64,000 nt of DNA from Shouchella clausii (GCF_001598215.1 NZ_BCXJ01000003.1:310001-374000); one strand, 5' to 3'; positions 28,061 to 37,692 are shown, counted from the first letter of the stretch. Translations and numbers: made by a program. Notes: a model not told the origin generated them from the sequence alone.

Positions 28061-28342
28061 TTACTGTCCGCTTACCGCTTCAATTTCTGCAATACGCACA
28101 AGCACTTGCGACCCGGTGTCTTCGATTATCACGATGTAATCAGTCTGGACAGTAAGCAATGTCCCTGTTATCACACCAAATGGCGTCGTTACTGTTACAG
28201 GCTGACCAACTAAGCCAAGCAATACATCCCTAATGGTTCCTGTCCCATTAGGAGGAGTTGGTCCGTTAGTCTGTTTCGCCAACCTGATTTCCAATAACAA
28301 ATTTAACAACTGGAGAGTGAGAGATAATTCTCCGTTTGCCAT
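28061..28342 (-). CDS. DUF2642-like small protein, probable spore coat component
   Basis: A 93-aa protein. The N-terminal 40 residues form an amphipathic Leu-rich helix (LQLLNLLLEIRLA) and a Gly/Pro linker. The C-terminal 55 residues are a small beta-barrel (LVGQPVTVTTPFGVITGTLL ... DYIVIIEDTG ... VRIAEIEAVSG) of DUF2642 type. It starts after a GGAG-type ribosome binding site and is cotranscribed with the shorter paralogue. Function is unknown; relatives are linked to the spore surface. Confidence 0.65.
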   Translation of the reverse strand: MANGELSLTLQLLNLLLEIRLAKQTNGPTPPNGTGTIRDVLLGLVGQPVTVTTPFGVITGTLLTVQTDYIVIIEDTGSQVLVRIAEIEAVSGQ

Positions 28343-28557
28343 AATGATTTACACTCCTTTCTTGTCTACAATCAATAAATGCGAAATTTGTCATCTTGTA
28401 TAGATAAGTTCCTACTTTTTAAACCTATTTCGCTAAAATTCCACTGAAACCTAAGTTCCCTTCAAATGGCTTACTTGAATACCATGGTTCATAAGACTGC
28501 CGTCTGTCATTTGCTCTATTAGAAAAAAATAGTCGGCAAAATCAGGAGGAATGAACG

Positions 28558-29841
28558 ATGAGCGACATCTCGGTATTTTGTTTAAACTATAGGAGTGGCG
28601 CTTTATTGCAACAAGCGCTGTCTTCAATCAGCACTCTTAAACCCCGAATCAAAACGCTTTACCTTATTAATTCGTCAACAGCTGTTGATCAGCAAACATT
28701 TCCCTACGAAACAAAAACCATTGCTGTATCCAATCGAGAGATCGCTGGCACTTTAAACAATCTCCTCCCAACATGCGACAGTACGTATACCCTTTTCTTG
28801 CATAACGGCGACACCCTGCTTCCAAACGCACTGCCTAACCGTTTCACACTTCCTCCCGATAAAACGGTGATGACATTTAAACAGGCAATTGGGAGCCAGT
28901 ATGTGGAACAGCCTTTCTTCGTACGGACAGCTCTCTTTCAGGAAAAGCAGTTCGCTGATATCGTTCACTTGCCTTTTCCAGAAGCATTATTTCCCGCTTG
29001 GCTGCAAAACGTAGAAACACGTCAAATTGTTCACACAGAGGATCCTTGTATTAAACGGCCAAGAGCCAACACATCAAAAAGCGAACGCGAGAAGTATGCG
29101 CTCATGATGAAATACAGCCGCACAAAAGCGGAGATCGCTTCGCCGAGCCTTGCCATCATCATGTCCGCCTTTAATATGACTGATTATCTTGAAACAGCCA
29201 TTGCTTCTTGTTTTTTACAACAAACACAGCCTGACCAATTGCTCATGATCGACGATGGCTCAAAAGACGATAGCTACGAAAAGATGCGCAAATGGGAAAA
29301 ACAACGGGGCGTAAAGGCGTTCAAACAAAAAAATCGCGGTAAAGCCCGCGCTTTAAATGCATTGCTCCCTCACGTCGAAACCGATTTTGTGATGGAATTA
29401 GATGCAGACGATTGGCTTGACCCCGATGCACTGTTCACGATTAAGAAAAAACTGCAACGTCTCCCGAAACATGCTGCCGTTTTATACGGCAATTTTAGAA
29501 GGTGGAAACAACAGCCAACAGGCACTCTCCTTTATAAAACGGTAGCGAAAGGAAAACCTGTCCGCACGGCAAGTGAACTCTTGTCCTATCCATTTCCACT
29601 AGGTCCCCGCATTTATCGCACAGCGATGTTAAAACAAATCAACGGGTTTCCTGTCACGCCTTTTGAGAACGGACGTTTGTATGAAGACGTGAGTGTTTTA
29701 GTGAAATTAATCAAGCAACCCGATTCGGTTTTTTGCTATGAAGATTTTACTGTTTATAACATCCGCGAACATCCTACAAGCATTACCCGACTCAATCGCC
29801 ATAAATGGAATGCGTTTTTGCCTCACGCAGATGGTGATTGA
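28558..29841 (+). CDS. Family 2 glycosyltransferase with a degenerate N-terminal half
   Basis: A 427-aa protein. From about residue 195 it is a normal GT2 (GT-A fold) enzyme: LAIIMSAFNMTDYLETAIAS, DDGSKDDS, NRGKARALNALL and the metal-binding ELDADDWLDPDAL. The first about 150 residues look like a second, decayed GT-A domain (ISVFCLNYRSGALLQQALSS, TYTLFLHNGDTLLPNAL) in which the usual DDG and DxD acids are replaced. AGGAGG lies 8 nt before the ATG. It is next to the DUF2642 genes and upstream of the glycan island; donor and acceptor sugars are unknown. Confidence 0.85.
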   Translation: MSDISVFCLNYRSGALLQQALSSISTLKPRIKTLYLINSSTAVDQQTFPYETKTIAVSNREIAGTLNNLLPTCDSTYTLFLHNGDTLLPNALPNRFTLPPDKTVMTFKQAIGSQYVEQPFFVRTALFQEKQFADIVHLPFPEALFPAWLQNVETRQIVHTEDPCIKRPRANTSKSEREKYALMMKYSRTKAEIASPSLAIIMSAFNMTDYLETAIASCFLQQTQPDQLLMIDDGSKDDSYEKMRKWEKQRGVKAFKQKNRGKARALNALLPHVETDFVMELDADDWLDPDALFTIKKKLQRLPKHAAVLYGNFRRWKQQPTGTLLYKTVAKGKPVRTASELLSYPFPLGPRIYRTAMLKQINGFPVTPFENGRLYEDVSVLVKLIKQPDSVFCYEDFTVYNIREHPTSITRLNRHKWNAFLPHADGD

Positions 29842-29893
29842 TAGACAGATATTGGTTTATCTAGGTTGATACCAATCCATCTTGAAAACAAAT

Positions 29894-29939
29894 AAAGGAT
29901 TATTCATAGTAGTCCTGTGACTAAAATGAATAATCCTTT
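29894..29939. terminator. Bidirectional terminator between converging GT2 and GNAT genes
   Basis: A 14-bp perfect stem (AAAGGATTATTCAT / ATGAATAATCCTTT) with an 18-nt loop. A-rich on the left and T-rich on the right flank, it can stop transcription in both directions. Confidence 0.75.
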
Positions 29940-29979
29940 GTATCATGAATGATTTTTAATCGGTTGATCAACCAAACCA

Positions 29980-30456
29980 TTATACCTTTAAACTCATAAT
30001 GAGCTGTTCGCCAATTGGACCGATTTTCCTCTTTCCTGTATCTTGAAATCCCGTTTTTACATACAGTTGTTGGGCAGCTATGTTTTTATGGTTGACAGCC
30101 AAAACAATTTCATTGCATTTAGGGAATTCCATAGTGACGAACTCCTTTAGTAACAACATAGCCTGCTTTGCATAACCTTTTCCTTGTTTCGCTTCGTTAA
30201 TGGATAATGCAGTGAGCAACATAGCCTGTGGATTGTCGGAATACTCTTTTACTCTATCCGTCGAGTGCATTAAAAAGAAGCCCACTGGTTCTGTCTTGTG
30301 AAGGATAACGATTCGATACTGACCTTCTGCCACTTCCTTGTAATCGTTTGGCAACGATGTAAATTGAGCTTGCTCTTTAGGCAGTTCAAACGTACTCAAT
30401 GTATCTATGTACTGGTATGAAAAATGCTTTAATTCTATATGATTGGTTCTCTCCAT
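29980..30456 (-). CDS. GNAT-family N-acetyltransferase
   Basis: A 158-aa acetyltransferase. Seen: motif A in LSINEAKQGKGYAKQAMLLL (acetyl-CoA pyrophosphate loop QGKGYA) and motif B in VNHKNIAAQQLYVKTGFQDTG. The acceptor is unknown. The ATG at 30456 lies 5 nt after GGAGGAG; an upstream GTG frame begins inside that site. It is monocistronic, converging on the GT2 gene, and probably unrelated to the glycan genes. Confidence 0.85.
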   Translation of the reverse strand: MERTNHIELKHFSYQYIDTLSTFELPKEQAQFTSLPNDYKEVAEGQYRIVILHKTEPVGFFLMHSTDRVKEYSDNPQAMLLTALSINEAKQGKGYAKQAMLLLKEFVTMEFPKCNEIVLAVNHKNIAAQQLYVKTGFQDTGKRKIGPIGEQLIMSLKV

Positions 30457-30716
30457 CGTCACTCCTCCTCGACCTCATTATACAACAAGAACAAATGTTT
30501 TGTATCGCCCAACTGCTTTTGCTAACATTTCGTCCCCCCGCATTACAGACTACTTCTATTCCGATTTACAAAAACCATTTATCGATTACCGTACCGGCCA
30601 CACATCGACTTGCCTAATTCGTTCTCCGATGGAGCCAAAAGCCGTTTCCGTTTTTTTGAAACGAAATAGAATGAAGAAGCCGCAAAAAGAATGGTAAGAA
30701 AGGAGCTAAAAACCAA

Positions 30717-32060
30717 TTGCGTCCATATGAAAAACCGCAACTTTATGACCCACTTCACACGAAAGTTGGCGTTATTGGTTTAGGATATGTGGGCCTTCCG
30801 CTTGCGTTGTTATTTACTAAAAAAGGCTACCATGTTACAGGAATCGACATTGACGCAGACAAAGTTGCCTCGTTGCAACAAGCGTCAAGCTATATTCCCG
30901 ATATTGAAAATCGGGAACTTGCTCAAGTGTTGGCTACAAACAAGTTAACGTTTGCTGCTGATTACCGCGGAATCGAAGACTTGGATATTATTGTCATATG
31001 CGTCCCAACGCCGCTAGCAAGCGATAACAAGCCTGATTTGCGCTATTTAAAGCACGTAAGCGAAGCCCTTTATCCTAGACTGCAAGAAGAACAGCTCGTT
31101 ATTGTCGAGAGTTCGACTTACCCTGGAACGACACGTGAAGTAATCCAACCCATTTTAGAAAAAAGCAATCTGGTCCCTGGTAAAACGCTGCACTTGGCTT
31201 ATTCGCCTGAGCGGATTGATCCAGGAAACAAATCGCTTTCGATTGAGGAAGTTCCAAAGATTATAAGTGGGCTTTCCGAGCAATGCCTCATGCGTGTTGC
31301 AGCCTTTTATGGACGTGTGTTCCACACAATTGTTCCAGCCTCCTCACTGGAAGTTGCTGAACTCGCCAAGCTTTTAGAAAACAGCTACCGCTTTATTAAT
31401 ATTTCGTTCATCAATGAAATGGCGATGTTTTGCGACAAACTCGGCATTGATTTATGGGAAGCGATTTCGACGGCAACTACTAAGCCTTACGGGTACCAGG
31501 CGTTTTATCCTGGCCCCGGAATTGGCGGGCACTGCATCCCGATCGACCCTTTATATTTATACTGGGTCGGTGCACAGCGTGGCTTCCACACCCAATTTTT
31601 ATCGTTATCCGAGCAAATGAACCAGACGATAACATCTTATGTCATCGAACAGATTAAAAAGCTAGCCGAAACAGACAAATCCATTTCCGATTCATCGATT
31701 GTGTTATGCGGGCTCTCTTATAAAAAAGATTCCAATGATGTCAGAACCTCTCCTGCACTTGACATTATGAAGGCGCTCATCCAGCTTGGCGCCAACGTCT
31801 GTTATCATGATCCCCATGTTCCATCACTGGAAATAGGACAAACGCTCTATTCTTCGCAGCCACTCTCTCAGGAGTTGCTAGAAAATGCCGATCTTGTTGC
31901 CATTTTGACCGACCATTCCAACTTGCCAATAAAATCAATTCTCGAACATGCAAAAGTGGTGTACGACACAAAAAATGTGACAAAAGGGTATAAAGGCAAA
32001 GCGAAGACAGTTGTGTTAGGAGGCGGGGGAACGAACTACCCAGCAGATGGGAAAAGCTGA
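30717..32060 (+). CDS. UDP-sugar 6-dehydrogenase (WbpA/UDP-GlcNAc or UDP-Glc dehydrogenase family)
   Basis: A 447-aa NAD-dependent dehydrogenase oxidising C6 of a UDP-sugar to the uronic acid. Seen: the N-terminal Rossmann motif VGVIGLGYVGLPLA (about 17-30), VPTPL, ESSTYPGTT, the catalytic Cys in GIGGHCIPIDP (about C273), and the C-terminal domain LCGLSYKKDSNDVRTSPAL. The GGHCIPIDP form is typical of UDP-N-acetyl-hexosamine dehydrogenases. It starts with TTG after AAAGGAG (about 11 nt). Its stop overlaps the start of the next glycosyltransferase (TGATG), so the two are cotranslated. It likely supplies an acidic sugar to the glycan. Confidence 0.88.
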   Translation: MRPYEKPQLYDPLHTKVGVIGLGYVGLPLALLFTKKGYHVTGIDIDADKVASLQQASSYIPDIENRELAQVLATNKLTFAADYRGIEDLDIIVICVPTPLASDNKPDLRYLKHVSEALYPRLQEEQLVIVESSTYPGTTREVIQPILEKSNLVPGKTLHLAYSPERIDPGNKSLSIEEVPKIISGLSEQCLMRVAAFYGRVFHTIVPASSLEVAELAKLLENSYRFINISFINEMAMFCDKLGIDLWEAISTATTKPYGYQAFYPGPGIGGHCIPIDPLYLYWVGAQRGFHTQFLSLSEQMNQTITSYVIEQIKKLAETDKSISDSSIVLCGLSYKKDSNDVRTSPALDIMKALIQLGANVCYHDPHVPSLEIGQTLYSSQPLSQELLENADLVAILTDHSNLPIKSILEHAKVVYDTKNVTKGYKGKAKTVVLGGGGTNYPADGKS

Positions 32061-32752
32061 TGATCTCGGTTATTACATGCACAAACAGAAACGACAATAT
32101 GAAGATGGTATTTGACAATTATTCGCGCCAAACAATGCAGAACAAAGAGCTTATTGTCATCTTGAATCATGACAAAATGGATCTTAGCGCTTGGAAAGAG
32201 CAAGCAAAAAAACTGCCTCGCGTTTCCGTTTTCCAAGTACCAGAGCACCTGTCTGTCGGAGAATGCAAAAATATCGCCGCCGAAAAAACAGCCTATCGCC
32301 ATATTGCGAAATTTGACGACGACGATTATTATGCCCCGCTCTATTTGGAGACAGCATGGTCTGCCTTTGAAAAACAACGTGAGGTGGATATTGTCGGAAA
32401 AAGCAGCGTTTATTTCTATTTCCAAAAAAGCAAATGCTTAGGTTTATTTCCTTCTTTGTATGAAAATCAGTTTGCTGAACAAGTGGTTGACTCGACGTTA
32501 GTATTCAAAAAAGAACTACTAAAAGACGTTTGCTTTCCAAAAATGAAAATTGGTTCCGATAAAAAATTCCAAAAAGATTGTGCAGCAAAAGGATATCGGA
32601 TTTTTTCCACTGATCGCTATAACCACGTCGTGATTCGAAACGGAAACCCTAATTTCCATACGTGGAAAGTAACAGACGAGCAATTATTAAAGAAGTGCAC
32701 CAACCTTGTACACACGGAAGACTATCAAGCATTGATATCCAGCACTAGCTAA
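32060..32752 (+). CDS. Family 2 glycosyltransferase
   Basis: A short GT2 enzyme (230 aa) with the N-terminal strand ISVITCTNRNDNM, the LSVGECKNIAAEK helix and the metal-binding KFDDDDYYAP, then SDKKFQKDCAAKGYRI near the acceptor region. It overlaps the upstream dehydrogenase stop by one base. Sugar specificity is unknown; the partner dehydrogenase suggests a uronic-acid glycan. Confidence 0.85.
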   Translation: MISVITCTNRNDNMKMVFDNYSRQTMQNKELIVILNHDKMDLSAWKEQAKKLPRVSVFQVPEHLSVGECKNIAAEKTAYRHIAKFDDDDYYAPLYLETAWSAFEKQREVDIVGKSSVYFYFQKSKCLGLFPSLYENQFAEQVVDSTLVFKKELLKDVCFPKMKIGSDKKFQKDCAAKGYRIFSTDRYNHVVIRNGNPNFHTWKVTDEQLLKKCTNLVHTEDYQALISSTS

Positions 32753-32789
32753 TCCGGGCTGACGATTGCAAAAATGACTGTAATAAACT

Positions 32790-32816
32790 AGGCCATTGGC
32801 AAAGCCAATGGCCTAC
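32790..32816. terminator. Perfect 12-bp hairpin between converging glycosyltransferase genes
   Basis: TAGGCCATTGGC, an AAA loop, and its exact complement, between a plus-strand and a minus-strand gene. There is no T-run, so it may act as a bidirectional mRNA-end structure rather than a strong terminator. It slightly overlaps the end of the minus-strand gene. Confidence 0.55.
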
Positions 32817-33763
32817 AGACTGTCTATCAGCCTGAGAAATGTATTTCTCTGCTCTTTCATTTTTTTAAGGATAAAAAGAATGTCTCCCATTCTTTTTTTG
32901 CATCGCTCTAGTGTCCAGTGGTTGACGACGGTTTTACGGATCTCCTTAGAGAACTGTTCCCTTTTCGCAGGGCTTTCGATAAGCGTTTTCACGGCCTTCT
33001 GAAAGGCATTCGCTTTTCTTGGAACAATGAATCCGTTGGTATTGTCTTTAATAAGTTCTGGGACAATGCCGACACGTGTGGAGATGATCGGCACTCCGCA
33101 CGCAGCGGCTTCTAAAACAGGCAATGGAATATGTTCGGATGAACTAGAACAAATAAAACAATCTAATTGTTGGTAAAAACCGACCATTTTCTCACGAGGC
33201 ACACGATCTTGGTACGTGCGTATATCCAGCTCTACATCCAGCTTCTCTAATCCTGCGGTAACGAGGTCATACCCTTTTAGCTCCCGGTAATCTTGTTGGT
33301 CTATTCGTCCTACCCATCCTACTTTGAAGCGATCGTTTTCCTTTTTAGAGACTCGGGGCTTAAATTGCTTTTCATTGATCCCCACCCTCGTTTTCTTAAT
33401 TGGCACCAACGGACGCAACAACGTTGCAATTTCATCAGAGCCGGTGTTTAAGCCGCGGAATCCTTTTAAAAATTGGATAAACGCTTTTTTATCCCCAGCG
33501 TTTTTCATGTGGTTGTCAAGAATACGGATCGATGTCATCCCTGTCGCCATTTGATCATAGGGAATGGTCGTTTGTTTATGAAGCTTCCTAGCAATATTCA
33601 CCGACATCGGATAAAACAAATCATAGCGGCTCCGATCGCCCGCTTTTACTTGATTTACATATTTTAGGTGCAATTTGATTTTTTCATATTGAAGAGACAG
33701 TAGATCTTTTGCACGGTAGTCAAACGCCCAGCCAGGCCCCCCTGCCACTAACAGAATGTCCAT
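32813..33763 (-). CDS. Family 4 glycosyltransferase
   Basis: A GT-B-fold enzyme of 316 aa. The C-terminal donor domain shows VGWVGRIDQQDYRELKGYD and the nucleotide-sugar motif EHIPLPVLEAAACGVPIIST (with the conserved E...E spacing), then GFIVP. The N-terminal half is short and little conserved. It is the last gene of a four-gene minus-strand glycosyltransferase run (36337 to 32813). Confidence 0.87.
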   Translation of the reverse strand: MDILLVAGGPGWAFDYRAKDLLSLQYEKIKLHLKYVNQVKAGDRSRYDLFYPMSVNIARKLHKQTTIPYDQMATGMTSIRILDNHMKNAGDKKAFIQFLKGFRGLNTGSDEIATLLRPLVPIKKTRVGINEKQFKPRVSKKENDRFKVGWVGRIDQQDYRELKGYDLVTAGLEKLDVELDIRTYQDRVPREKMVGFYQQLDCFICSSSSEHIPLPVLEAAACGVPIISTRVGIVPELIKDNTNGFIVPRKANAFQKAVKTLIESPAKREQFSKEIRKTVVNHWTLERCKKRMGDILFILKKMKEQRNTFLRLIDSL

Positions 33764-33820
33764 CGTACCACCACCCTTTCAATTGCCAACTGTATCACTT
33801 GTCTTTTTAGCGCCAGCCAT

Positions 33821-34516
33821 TTACATGTTATCACCTTGCTTTTTAAAATAGGCAATATGCTTTTGAAACAATTGGTCGATCCGATTGTCGTAGTCTTTAT
33901 TTTTCGTAATCGCAGTGGGGCCGGACATTTTTTGGATCCAACTATCAGGCCGTTTGATCGCAATAATAGGAACTCCCTCTTTCGCAGCTTTACAGGCAAT
34001 AAACGCATCCCTCATGTTCTGATATGGAAAATCGCTTGGTTTTACTACAAAGGAACTGGAATGCATGCATGACGTTCCCACCCCCGGAATGAGGACTTGG
34101 GAATCAACGTCTAAACCTTTATAGGAAAGATGGGGGTTCGTTTTGTTTTTAAACACTTGCTTAATAGGGGCTCGGTAGTCAAAACTCGAACCATGCACGC
34201 AAGCAATGATCTTGTTGTTATGGGCTTTCATTAAAGCCACCATTCGTTCAACATAGTTTGAAGGGTATATTAAATCGTCGTCTACGCAAAAATAGTAGCC
34301 TTGTGTTTGGGGATATCCTCGAAATGCCATTTGCCCACCTAAGTTTTTATTAGAAAAGGACAGTTTGATTTTGCTTTCTTTTTTTAAAAACGCCGGACAA
34401 TCATTGGCTCCGTTTATATGGATGTACATGAGGTCACACTGTTTTAAAAGAGTCGGTACAATCTTTGGCAAATGGGAAAATCGACTCGGCAGTGCAGCCA
34501 TGCCAATTGCAATCAT
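33821..34516 (-). CDS. Glycosyltransferase-like protein (GT-A fold)
   Basis: A 231-aa protein beginning MIAIGMAALPSRFSHLPKIV, a pattern seen in small GT-A transferases of polysaccharide clusters. It has NKNLGGQMAFRGYP and the metal motif YYFCVDDDLIYP. Relatives are annotated as glycosyltransferases; the acceptor is unknown. It is 16 bp after its upstream neighbour's stop and 57 bp before the GT4 gene. Confidence 0.75.
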   Translation of the reverse strand: MIAIGMAALPSRFSHLPKIVPTLLKQCDLMYIHINGANDCPAFLKKESKIKLSFSNKNLGGQMAFRGYPQTQGYYFCVDDDLIYPSNYVERMVALMKAHNNKIIACVHGSSFDYRAPIKQVFKNKTNPHLSYKGLDVDSQVLIPGVGTSCMHSSSFVVKPSDFPYQNMRDAFIACKAAKEGVPIIAIKRPDSWIQKMSGPTAITKNKDYDNRIDQLFQKHIAYFKKQGDNM

Positions 34517-34532
34517 GAGCTTCCCCCCTTTC

Positions 34533-35360
34533 TTAATGCTGTTTAAGTAGTTGTTCCAGCAAGTGGACTTCTTTGGTTGGCACCATATTCTTAATTTCCG
34601 TAAACAAACGATCTTGGTAGAAAGCCAACAGCGATTTTTTTAGTGAACGATACGGGGGAAGTTGATGATATGGGTTGGTATGGCCTTGTTCCACATAGTT
34701 TTTAAAATGGTCTGGCCCGTTTCGTAATATGCCTAAATGGAAACCATGATGAGGCCGATAATGATGCTTGTCGATGTTGCCAAAACCAATTCTTTTCTCC
34801 ACTAAGTTATAGAGAAATTCTTCATCGCGGATACCTGTACGAAATGCTTCTTCAATTTTTTCCGGACGTTCCAAGTAATAGGCAATTAAAGAATCCATTT
34901 TCTTGTAATATTCCTTTGTTTTAATAAAATGGAGCCCCGTTAGCCGTTTTGACTGTGGGCGAATTTGATTGCTGTAAGGCAAGCCAATCTTTTGGCAATG
35001 CTCTAAATGCCCCTCTAATAAGGGAATGTCTTCTTTAATGATTAAAAAATCGACATCGCCGATATAGACATAGTCAAATCCAGCAAATTCACTAGCTGGC
35101 AATAAAAAACGCCGTGCTTTGCCTTCATTTGCTAGCGATACTTTTTTTAACAATTTGGTTTCCTTGATTTCCACGTTTTTCGATAATTGTTGTTTGATCC
35201 GTTCCAGGCTCGCGTGTTCGTTCGCTGACAGTTGGCCGTTTACAAAGATCTTCACAAAATAATGGGGGTAGCTTTTTAAAAAGCTATAAACGTAATAAGG
35301 AATGAACTTTTTGTAATTTCCGTACACATAGGTAGTTACACACAACCGTTTCGAGCTCAT
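34533..35360 (-). CDS. Glycosyltransferase-like protein with a DxD motif
   Basis: A 275-aa protein with an N-terminal strand RLCVTTYVYGNYKKFIPYYVYS and a likely metal/nucleotide site in YVYIGDVDFLII, suggesting a GT-A (GT8-like or stealth-type) transferase. His-rich KHHYRPHHGFHLG near 225 may bind metal or substrate. I start at ATG 35360 (AGGAG, 7-nt spacing); this ATG overlaps the upstream stop as ATGA, so the two genes are coupled. Family placement is uncertain. Confidence 0.7.
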   Translation of the reverse strand: MSSKRLCVTTYVYGNYKKFIPYYVYSFLKSYPHYFVKIFVNGQLSANEHASLERIKQQLSKNVEIKETKLLKKVSLANEGKARRFLLPASEFAGFDYVYIGDVDFLIIKEDIPLLEGHLEHCQKIGLPYSNQIRPQSKRLTGLHFIKTKEYYKKMDSLIAYYLERPEKIEEAFRTGIRDEEFLYNLVEKRIGFGNIDKHHYRPHHGFHLGILRNGPDHFKNYVEQGHTNPYHQLPPYRSLKKSLLAFYQDRLFTEIKNMVPTKEVHLLEQLLKQH

Positions 35361-36337
35361 GTCGATTCTCCTTTGCTTGGCTTTGGTTTGATCGCAAACA
35401 AGACTTCCAACCAATCGCCAATCGTCTTTTCAACTGTAAAATGAGCCACCATTTGCGCCCGCGCTTCTTGTTTCAATTCCAATAGATAATCCTTGTCTGT
35501 TTGCAGCTCTCGAATTTTGCCTGCAAAGTCCCGTAATGCGAGGCTGTCGATGATAAGCGACCGGCATTTAGGACCTGCTACAGTTTTGACATAGCCTACA
35601 TTAGTCGACAATACCGGTACGCCGCTCGCGTAAGCTTCCATCGCTGGAGCCGGGCCCCCTTCGTTGGAAGAAGTAATTAACAGCAAATCCAACTTGTTAT
35701 AAAAGGATGGCATCTTTTCTAACGGCACCGTAGAAGATCGGGTTGCTTCTACAAAAGCAACATTTGGGTCACTCGCAAATGCTCGCACAAGCGCCTTGTA
35801 TAATGTATGGTAATTTTTCACTTTACGCTTGTCATTTCCCACCCAGCCGATGACGATTTTCCCCTTATTATCGGCTGGCTTAGTCGGAGACGGGCAGAAC
35901 CGCTTCGTATCAACAAATGGCCGGATAAAAGAAACCGTTTTATGAGGAAGCCGTTTCTTCACCTCGGATGCCAATTTAGGGCTGATCGCCCCGTATCTAG
36001 ATGCTTTCATCATGCGCCGAAAGAAGTCATGATTGGCTTTAAAGTGGTCGCTCCATTCCCGGTAAGCTTGGTGGTTTTTCGTCAAGTAATTATAGGATCC
36101 GATTTGAGATGAATCGACACGGATGCCAATAAAAGAAAGGGTCTGAGCAATCCCCAACCCCAATGCAGCGATTACGTCGTAAGAAGAATTAATCGCCCCA
36201 GCGCCATTTTCGGCCACTCTTCCTTTCAGTTCCGTCAATGAGCAAATTTCTAGAGAAGGATGATGCTGTTGTATCATTTTTGCTTTTGCCCCTAACACCC
36301 ACCAATCATAATCGTATACGAGCAAGTGTCTGGCCAC
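35357..36337 (-). CDS. Family 4 glycosyltransferase, first gene of the minus-strand glycan operon
   Basis: A GT-B transferase of about 326 aa: VIGWVGNDKRKVKNYHTLYKAL and the donor motif NEGGPAPAMEAYASGVPVLST. The longest frame starts at 36412, but AAAGGAG lies 9 nt before a GTG at 36337 and the product then begins ARHLLVYDYDWWVLGAKAK, a natural first strand, so I choose that start. It is divergent from the epimerase gene at 36543, with about 200 bp between for both promoters. Confidence 0.85.
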   Translation of the reverse strand: MARHLLVYDYDWWVLGAKAKMIQQHHPSLEICSLTELKGRVAENGAGAINSSYDVIAALGLGIAQTLSFIGIRVDSSQIGSYNYLTKNHQAYREWSDHFKANHDFFRRMMKASRYGAISPKLASEVKKRLPHKTVSFIRPFVDTKRFCPSPTKPADNKGKIVIGWVGNDKRKVKNYHTLYKALVRAFASDPNVAFVEATRSSTVPLEKMPSFYNKLDLLLITSSNEGGPAPAMEAYASGVPVLSTNVGYVKTVAGPKCRSLIIDSLALRDFAGKIRELQTDKDYLLELKQEARAQMVAHFTVEKTIGDWLEVLFAIKPKPSKGEST

Positions 36338-36542
36338 CCTTAAGCTCTCCTTTGCTATATTTAGGCCAGCTATATTCATGCCTCCGGTCTGACCGTTATT
36401 CTGATAAACCATCGTATGCCCAAAAGCTTTTTATTATGCGTCGCTAGCACGGTGAATCACGACTCCTGTTCAATTTTGGAAACACCGCATTTTTACCTGC
36501 ATAAACTAAGATGGATGTTTACAAATACAAGGGGGTGTCCGC

Positions 36543-37475
36543 GTGGCAACTTACCTAGTTACAGGGGGAGCTGGCTTTATTGGCTCTAATATTGCCAAAG
36601 CGCTTGTGGCCAAAGGAGAAAAAGTCAAAATTTTAGACAATTTTAATACAGGAAAAAAGGACAATATCGCTGAATTTATTGATGAGGTTGACGTTATCGA
36701 TGGCGACTTTACAAATGAGAAAACGGTCCAATCTGCGTTAAAGCAGGTAGATATTGTTTTTCATCAGGGAGCGATTCCGTCTGTACCAAAGTCGATTCAA
36801 AACCCGCTCGGATCGAACCATGCCAATGTCTCTGGTACGCTTCAGCTCTTGCAAGGTGCGGTTGAAGCAAAAGTAAGTCGATTTATCTACGCGGCTTCGT
36901 CATCAGCTTATGGGGACTCGGAAACATTGCCTAAACATGAACAATTGCCTGGCAACCCCATGTCCCCTTATGCTGTCAGCAAATACGCAGGTGAACTTTA
37001 TTGTAAAGTTTTCTATAACCTCTATGGTTTGGAAACCATTTCGCTTCGTTACTTTAATGTCTTTGGCCCTCGTCAAGACCCCAATTCCAAGTATGCAGCC
37101 GTCATCCCTAGCTTTATAAAGGCGATGCTAAACGACAAACCACCGACTATTTTTGGCGACGGCACACAATCGCGTGACTTTACGTTTATTGATAATGTTG
37201 TTTCTGCCAATTTATTAGCAGCCAACGCTCCAAAACTACAAGGAGAATCGGTAAACATAGGGGGAGGCGCCAGCATTGACCTCAACTCACTGGTAGATGA
37301 AATCAATTCGCTCTTGGGCAAACACATTCAGGCAAGCTATGGGCCTGAACGGCCAGGCGACGTGAAACATTCCCTTGCCGATATCCACCTTGCCGAAAAA
37401 CTCATTGCCTACCGCCCTACTGTTTCATTCCAGGAAGGATTAAGACAGACTGTCGATTGGTTTAAACGCCACTGA
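36543..37475 (+). CDS. NAD-dependent NDP-sugar 4-epimerase (GalE/WbpP-like)
   Basis: An extended SDR of 310 aa: YLVTGGAGFIGSNIAKAL (NAD loop), HQGAIPSVPKSI, catalytic Ser region AASSSAYGD, YAVSKYAGE (Tyr-Lys), and the late FGDGTQSRDFTFIDNVV and IGGG segments. The SVPKS segment is typical of UDP-GlcNAc/UDP-GalNAc epimerases (WbpP group) rather than GalE. It starts with GTG. It probably makes the hexosamine or its epimer for the surrounding glycosyltransferases. The 37476-37692 stretch downstream shows no gene. Confidence 0.87.
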   Translation: MATYLVTGGAGFIGSNIAKALVAKGEKVKILDNFNTGKKDNIAEFIDEVDVIDGDFTNEKTVQSALKQVDIVFHQGAIPSVPKSIQNPLGSNHANVSGTLQLLQGAVEAKVSRFIYAASSSAYGDSETLPKHEQLPGNPMSPYAVSKYAGELYCKVFYNLYGLETISLRYFNVFGPRQDPNSKYAAVIPSFIKAMLNDKPPTIFGDGTQSRDFTFIDNVVSANLLAANAPKLQGESVNIGGGASIDLNSLVDEINSLLGKHIQASYGPERPGDVKHSLADIHLAEKLIAYRPTVSFQEGLRQTVDWFKRH

Positions 37476-37692
37476 TTTTGAGCTTACTTATCGCTTAGCC
37501 TGTCGATGACCGTGCCACGAAGCTGAGTCAACATAAGCGCATGCTTTTCACATGTAGGTGTATCTTCACTACATTTCGTCGAACTGATCGTTATCTTTTT
37601 ATTTGTTCCTTGAATACTAGGAGTATGTTTTATTGTATCGGCTTGTTATACGGATGCCTTGCTCGAATGTTGGTCATAACGGATGACCTAAA

